NCBI RefSeq assembly: GCF_905163445.1 | Contig: NC_053200.1 | Span: forward strand, 14,632,001 to 14,696,000 | Source of the DNA: Pararge aegeria | Taxonomy: Eukaryota > Arthropoda > Insecta > Lepidoptera > Nymphalidae | DNA: 64,000 nt | Reading direction: 5' to 3' | Shown here: positions 60,018-64,000 of the stretch, piece after piece | How positions within the stretch are numbered: position 1 is the stretch's first letter | Layout: the number at the start of each line of letters is the position of its first letter | Position numbers and translations under genes: made by a program | The notes under the pieces: generated by a model | Databases searched by the model: none | Told to the model about the DNA's origin: nothing | What the model saw: the letters and a program-made list of their open reading frames with translations, nothing else

Positions 60018-60535
60018 CAGAATTAAGACCATACAGAAACCGTGTACACGTCTAATATGAATTATCAAAAACCAATCCACTTTAGAATTGATTCTCTAAC
60101 TAACGGTTAGTCACTGCATAGCAGTAAAAAGTAATTATTTTACCACTTTTTTTGTTTATTTATTTTTTATTGGGTAACTATGCCCCATCTACATAACAGA
60201 ATAATTAAAAATTAAACTAAATCAATAAAAAAACTTACATGAAATATTTATATGCAATAAACAAAAAGTTACAGATTAGAATTTCTGCGACCAGGCAGCC
60301 CTACGTGGAGTTTTATATACATCTTGTAATTCGGAGAGTCGTATCGATTTATTAATGATTTGCTTATTTACTAATGTTCCAAACGTTTAACATAAAATGG
60401 GAAAATGAGAAAGCATCCTTCCGCGGGTGTAAAGTGAGACGTGCGCGGGGCGATTTCACTGTATTTGGACACAATGCACTGCATACAATAATGGCTGAAT
60501 GAGGATTCTATATGTTCTTGATTCTGACAGACTAC
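60018..60535 (+). mobile_element. Repeat-K copy 3, split by a LINE tail
   Basis: AGAATTAAGACCATACAGAA, CCAATCCACTTTAGAATTG (60018-60145) and CTAATGTTCCAAACGTTTAA, GAGACGTGCGCGGGGCGATT, CACAATGCACTGCATACAAT (60371-60535) are colinear with copies 1 and 2. Confidence 0.75.
60146..60370 (-). mobile_element. LINE 3' end inserted in Repeat-K
   Basis: T-rich start with the complement of ACCCAATAAAAAATAAATAA. Minus-strand codons KSIRLSELQDVYKTPRRAAW, SQKF and stop at about 60260-60350. TTATTTTAC and TTATTTAC near the two edges may be the target duplication. Confidence 0.65.
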
Positions 60536-60885
60536 CTATAAATTTAAGTCTCATAAGACAAAACGGAATAGTTGAAAGGTTGTGAAGTAATGTTTTATTA
60601 ATTTCGCCCTAAAATTGGAGTCGTTCTTAATGGACAGTCTAAAGAAGGCGAGAAGCGTGAATAACAAAGTGTTACGAAGACAAGAATAATAAAATAATTT
60701 AATTGTTACCTAACTTTTTTTCGAGGTAAGTCGCTAAAAGTGACAAAATAAATGAATTCGTTCAAAAAATGGGGTGGTTTAGGTTTTTTAAAAAAACATC
60801 ACTTTTAGGTCTTCATTGAATGTACACGTAACTTATTTCTTCACTGCCTTTACATTACTGAAAGTCAGTAGTCAACAGTTTTGAC
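60536..60885. other. Interval without recognised element
   Basis: Nothing recognised. Confidence 0.4.
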
Positions 60886-60888
60886 GAC

Positions 60889-61200
60889 CTTCCTGGCGCT
60901 GTGTAATTTTAGTAGGAGGTTTCGGGTTCGATTCTCGACAGGGGGAATTTGGGAATTCATAATTTTGAAATTTTCTCTGTTCTGTTCTGGTGGGAGGCTT
61001 TGGCCGTGGCTAGTTACCACCTTACCGACCGAGCTGTGTCGCTTAGCGATTTAGTGTTCCGGTGCGATGTCGTGTGGAAACTGATTAGGGATGTGACTAC
61101 CATACTCCCTAACAGGTTAGCCCGCTACCATCTTAGACTGCACATCACTTACCACCAGGTGATTGCAGTCAAGGGTTAACTTGTAGTGGAATAAAAAAAC
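60889..61200 (+). mobile_element. SINE-D, complete
   Basis: Head ends in TCGGGTTCGATTCTCGACAG (B box); body GGTGGGAGGCTTTGGCCGTG, GCTTAGCGATTTAGTGTTCC, AACAGGTTAGCCCGCTACCA, TTGTAGTGGAATAAAAAAAC. The A box is decayed. Confidence 0.85.
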
Positions 61201-61479
61201 CTCAGTCAGTTATTACAAAAAAATCGTGCGCGGGTGAATATAATCGGAAAGTTCGAGAGGCAATGTATGGCTTCGCCAATAAGCATTCATAACTAAATGA
61301 GTGCCGACTTTTATAGATGTTCTGTAAACCATGAACGGACAACTTTTTTCCATTGCATTTGATTATATTTTTATTGGATATGAATATTGAGAAGTTATGA
61401 TAGACATTTTATTAACTTTAAATTTGATTATAACATAATAATAATATACAATACAATAAAAAGTACTAATATAAGTTCA

Positions 61480-61990
61480 AAATCAAAAATTTATTCATGT
61501 AGACCTTACCACAGGCACTTATGAAGCGTTCATACATTTAACATGTAAACACTAATGTTAGTGATGGTAATAACTGCATTCGTTAACCGTTATAATTTTA
61601 TATACTCCGCGAAAGCAGGAGAATTTGTGTAGTGTAATTTATAACTTCTTCCTTATACTCCACACCAAACAGATCTTCGGCAATGTACCCACTACGCACG
61701 TTTCGCTCCGAAACCGGAGCATCCTCAGGAGATGTTGACTTTACAATGAATAATTGTAAGACTTAAAAACTGATTGAAGAAATTATAAATTACACCATAC
61801 AAATTCTCCTGCTTTTCGCGGAGTATAGCGAATTAGGCTTAATTTTCATGATGTATCATAGATTTCCGCAAAGTAACGCATGCTTCTATCAAAATTCGTT
61901 ACCTTAAAACTTAAACTAGGAGGATTCCAAACGCGCTCTGGTCTAAGAAGAGCCTGCAACAAATTAAGCCAAGTTTTTTTTGTTATCTGT
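61480..61990 (-). mobile_element. LINE-B 3' UTR split by Foldback-F
   Basis: 61480-61588 (TTATTCATGTAGACCTTACC, TAATAACTGCATTCGTTAAC) and 61894-61990 (AACTAGGAGGATTCCAAACG, AGCCTGCAACAAATTAAGCC) are consecutive LINE-B segments. Confidence 0.85.
61589..61893. mobile_element. Foldback-F, both arms, inserted in LINE-B
   Basis: Left arm TATACTCCGCGAAAGCAGGA to GACTTTACAATGAATAATTG; the right arm resumes at GATTGAAGAAATTATAAATT and runs to the terminus ATCATAGATTTCCGCAAAGT. Flanks ATTCGTTAACC (61578-61588) and ATTCGTTACC (61894-61903) look like a target duplication with one indel. Confidence 0.85.
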
Positions 61991-62206
61991 ATATACTGAA
62001 GCTAGTATATAAGTTTTCGGTTCTACAAAAAGTAATTGACTTGCGTGTGGATAATATATTTAAAAGAGAATTTTTTACACGCCTACTCGTTAGAGGCAGT
62101 GGCGTGCACAGAGGGTATGCACAGGGTATGCAGATGATATAAAATGAAGAAAATCTCCAGTACTAGTTATAAAAAACTTAAAGATAGCCTACCCTTAAGT
62201 ATTAAT

Positions 62207-62476
62207 TAAAAGAATCTGCACCGTTACGTGGTTGAAATACCATCAACACGTACGAAGCGTTTTGCTTCTTCCTTTCTGATCCGCACCGCAAAGGCCTGGA
62301 ATGCCCTCCCATCTTCCGTCTTCCCTGATACCTATAATCTGGGTACCTTCAAATCAAGAGTGAATAGGCATCTTCTAGGCAAGCGCGCTACATCTTAGGC
62401 TGCATCATCATTTACCATCAGGTGTGATTGCAGTCAAGCACTTGTCTATATACTTTAAAAAAAAAAAAAAAAAAAA
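62207..62476 (+). mobile_element. Jockey-group LINE 3' end with poly-A and 6-bp TSD
   Basis: 270 bp flanked by ATTAAT (62201-62206 and 62477-62482), ending in a 20-base A tail. Its 3' UTR (CTGCATCATCATTTACCATC, GTGATTGCAGTCAAG) is the same sequence as the SINE-D tail. Confidence 0.9.
62210..62398 (+). pseudogene. Jockey LINE RT C-terminus
   Basis: Open 62-codon frame to TAG (62396-62398): KNLHRYVVEIPSTRTKRFAS, SFLIRTAKAWNALPSSVFPD, TYNLGTFKSRVNRHLLGKRA, TS. The RTAKAWNALP and LGTFKSRVN motifs are characteristic of jockey-clade reverse transcriptase ends. Intact over its length, so the insertion is relatively young, but the catalytic domain was never copied in (5' truncation). Confidence 0.88.
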
Positions 62477-62594
62477 TTAATAACATGTACTGGGAATTTA
62501 CTTCATTTTATAGCATCTGCATACCCTGTGCTCTATGCACGTCACTGGTTAGAGGAGTATATTTAGGATTCATGTTTATGTATGTGTATGTATG

Positions 62595-62735
62595 CGGTGG
62601 CGTGCACTGGGTTTCTTACCAGGTTTTATACACCAGGAAAATGGCATAAAACGACAAAAATCTTCTAATATACGAGTTATATATCAATTTTAGGGTAGGC
62701 AGTACTTTTGTACATGTATGAAGTGCACGCCACTG
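62595..62735. mobile_element. Second hAT MITE, 141 bp
   Basis: CGGTGGCGTGCACT and inverted CAGTGGCGTGCACT ends; TATGTATG at 62587-62594 and 62736-62743, though the latter lies in a TATG microsatellite, which weakens it as a target duplication. Confidence 0.75.
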
Positions 62736-62815
62736 TATGTATGTATGTATGTGTGTATGAATGTGGATAACTATGTGTGCATGTATGTTTCTATGTATGT
62801 ACGTGAATATTCCAC
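62736..62815. repeat. (TATG)n microsatellite
   Basis: TATGTATGTATGTATGTGTG and variants. Confidence 0.9.
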
Positions 62816-62879
62816 CATTATACTGACCTCAGTATTTTTTGGAAAAATAACAACATGGCGAATGTATTGCACAATTATC

Positions 62880-63060
62880 AATTAAGTTGTTGGACCATAA
62901 CAGTCTTCAGTGATCGTTGCGAATAAGGAAGCGTGGACGTCCTCCAGCACGATGGACGGATTACATTGAGAGAGTGACGGACGGATGTGGAAGGACTTTG
63001 TGGAGGCTTTCGGGAAGTCCACATGCGGACATGGTGATGATAAGCATGGGTCACAACAAT
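62880..63060 (+). pseudogene. RTE-related LINE C-terminal fragment
   Basis: Reads KRGRPPARWTDYIERVTDGC-like across AGCGTGGACGTCCTCCAGCA and CGATGGACGGATTACATTGA, then GKSTCGHGDDKHGSQ. Frameshifts; a different subfamily from 43727-44112. Confidence 0.65.
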
Positions 63061-63117
63061 ATTATGGTTGCGTTGTAGATAAACTGTGCGTTTGGGTTTG
63101 CAAACCAAAAAGCTATA

Positions 63118-63132
63118 TTATATATATCTTAT

Positions 63133-63191
<59 letters not shown>
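63118..63191. repeat. (TA)n microsatellite
   Basis: About 70 bases, almost pure TA from 63135; ORFs rich in YIYIYI derive from it. Confidence 0.95.
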
Positions 63192-63194
<3 letters not shown>

Positions 63195-63655
63195 AGACAC
63201 AAAGACATTGTAAGACGTTATTGTTGTTTCACCATATGCATGGGAAGATAGAAACAAATCGTTTGACGCAAACAGTATAATTATTTTTTAGGATTCGTAG
63301 CTTCTCAAATTTTGAAGAGAAGTTAATGTTTTTTAAATGACGAACTGTTTAAAAGCAAATAAATTGTTTTTAAAAATATGCAGATGAGGTCCTTTCATCA
63401 CATGCACCCCAACTCACCCTCTTGACCTAGTGACCTTACTCAAAAATTTGACCTCCCAATTCTGGCAATAATTCGACGTTGAAATTGAAATCAATGATAT
63501 TCGAATTTTTCTTTCTAATAGCGACAAAAGATCAAATTTCGTGCAAATTCCAATATTGCGGGTCACCCGAAAGTACCCGGTAGTAGTAATAGGAGAAGTA
63601 GGTTTTTATGGCTGTCACTGAATGGGACTTTTAGTAGGAAGAGGCACGCTATTTT
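63192..63655. other. Repeat-free interval with TGACCT motifs
   Basis: Three TGACCT hexamers at 63423, 63431 and 63449. The first two form a direct repeat spaced by two bases. No repeat or frame recognised. Confidence 0.4.
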
Positions 63656-63659
63656 AAAC

Positions 63660-63942
63660 GATAAAAAAGCTTGGGTGTGAATTGCTCTAGCTTCATAGCT
63701 TAATTTAAATTTACTGGAAGATGGTGATAACAAAAAAATAAATTTACCCGGCTAAGTTTGTTGTGGGCTCTTCTTAGACCAGGGCGCGTTTGGAACCCTC
63801 GTAGCTTTAGATTTAAGTTGGCGAACGAAATTATCACCATCCCGTTACAATTATGTAATCAAATATGTATGAACGCTTCTTAAGTGCCTGTGATAGGCCT
63901 ACATGAATAAAGAAATTTTGAATTTGAATTTGAATTTTATGA
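63660..63942 (+). pseudogene. LINE-B 3' end, GAATTT-tail subfamily
   Basis: Starts within the last RT codons (NDKKAWV stop at about 63678), then ATGGTGATAACAAAAAAATA, CCAGGGCGCGTTTGGAACCC, AAATTATCACCATCCC and a (GAATTT)n tail. Confidence 0.85.
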
Positions 63943-63956
63943 TCAGCTGTATATTT

Positions 63957-64000
63957 TACTAGCTTATGCCCGCGACTTCGCCCCGAAAGTGAAGTCGAGT
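63957..64000 (+). mobile_element. Repeat-L start joined to SINE-E scrap, window end
   Basis: TACTAGCTTATGCCCGCGAC (Repeat-L start) continues as CCCCGAAAGTGAAGTCGAGT, which is the minus-strand SINE-E promoter-side flank at 16178-16197. The chimera is cut by the window end. Confidence 0.5.

Larger units (their letters stand above)
62097..62547. mobile_element. hAT MITE carrying a jockey LINE, 8-bp TSD
   Basis: Ends CAGTGGCGTGCACAGAGGG and, inverted, CAGTGACGTGCATAGAG. GTTAGAGG at 62089-62096 and 62548-62555. Without the LINE the MITE is about 175 bp and is related to 42789-42996 (shared GCACAGGGTATGCAG, CTACCCTTAAGTAT). Confidence 0.9.

Noticed and set aside
63086..63280. Ile/Tyr-rich membrane peptide
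   Set aside because: Translation of a (TA)n microsatellite.
1..64000. Window as a piRNA cluster
   Set aside because: Nested transposons on both strands fit, but density is typical of lepidopteran intergenic DNA and no sequence feature distinguishes a cluster; small-RNA data would be needed.

Overview
This window looks like AT-rich intergenic or intronic DNA from a lepidopteran, probably a butterfly. The evidence is the repeat content: tRNA-derived SINEs, jockey/CR1-group and RTE-clade LINE tails, hAT elements and an LTR, in forms I associate with Lepidoptera. Family placement such as Nymphalidae is a guess. I find no complete host protein-coding gene and no convincing functional tRNA or rRNA gene. 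Every open frame I can interpret is a piece of a transposable element, and the longest (136 codons) is a LINE tail fused to a second LINE.

Local labels used below. SINE-A: B-box-like GGGTTCGATTCCCACAA with a TATTTATTTA tail. SINE-D: core GCATCATCACTTACCACC. SINE-E: head GGTGATAGCACAGTGG, sometimes a (TTTC)n tail. SINE-M: a tRNA-like core inside longer shared flanks. SINE-N: one further tRNA-like SINE. LINE-B, LINE-H, LINE-C, LINE-I, LINE-J and LINE-P are non-LTR retrotransposon 3' ends. Foldback-F has long inverted arms. Repeats K, L and O are interspersed families whose class I cannot fix.

Layout. 1-8.6 kb is dense and nested: LINE-I inside SINE-M, LINE-C inside LINE-B, an unclassified element inside SINE-D, and a tandemly duplicated Repeat-O with an insertion in one copy. 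8.6-16.9 kb is sparser, with tandem repeats, a near-full Repeat-L and scattered SINEs. 16.95-17.99 kb is a 1.04-kb hAT element with an 8-bp target duplication, sitting inside a SINE-E. 18-24 kb has repeats plus two weak candidate promoter/first-exon segments. 24-38 kb is a LINE-B/H/P/I/J region with a 313-bp tandem duplication and several palindromes. 38-49 kb mixes unique AT-rich DNA with Foldback-F and a hAT MITE. 49-56 kb includes a solo LTR inside a SINE-D. At about 56.1-56.4 kb lies a GC- and CpG-rich segment with an initiator-like motif and two strong splice-donor strings, the best host-gene candidate (a possible first exon on the + strand). 57-64 kb is again nested repeats, with two hAT MITEs, one carrying a jockey LINE.

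The insertions do not form a pathway. They form a layered history that can be ordered from who interrupts whom. The most informative signals are a covarying stem-loop in the LINE-C/LINE-I 3' ends, a second conserved stem in LINE-B 3' ends, and a tail shared by SINE-D and a jockey LINE. Coordinates of degraded repeats are good to about 10-30 bases; where target-site duplications are stated they are exact.
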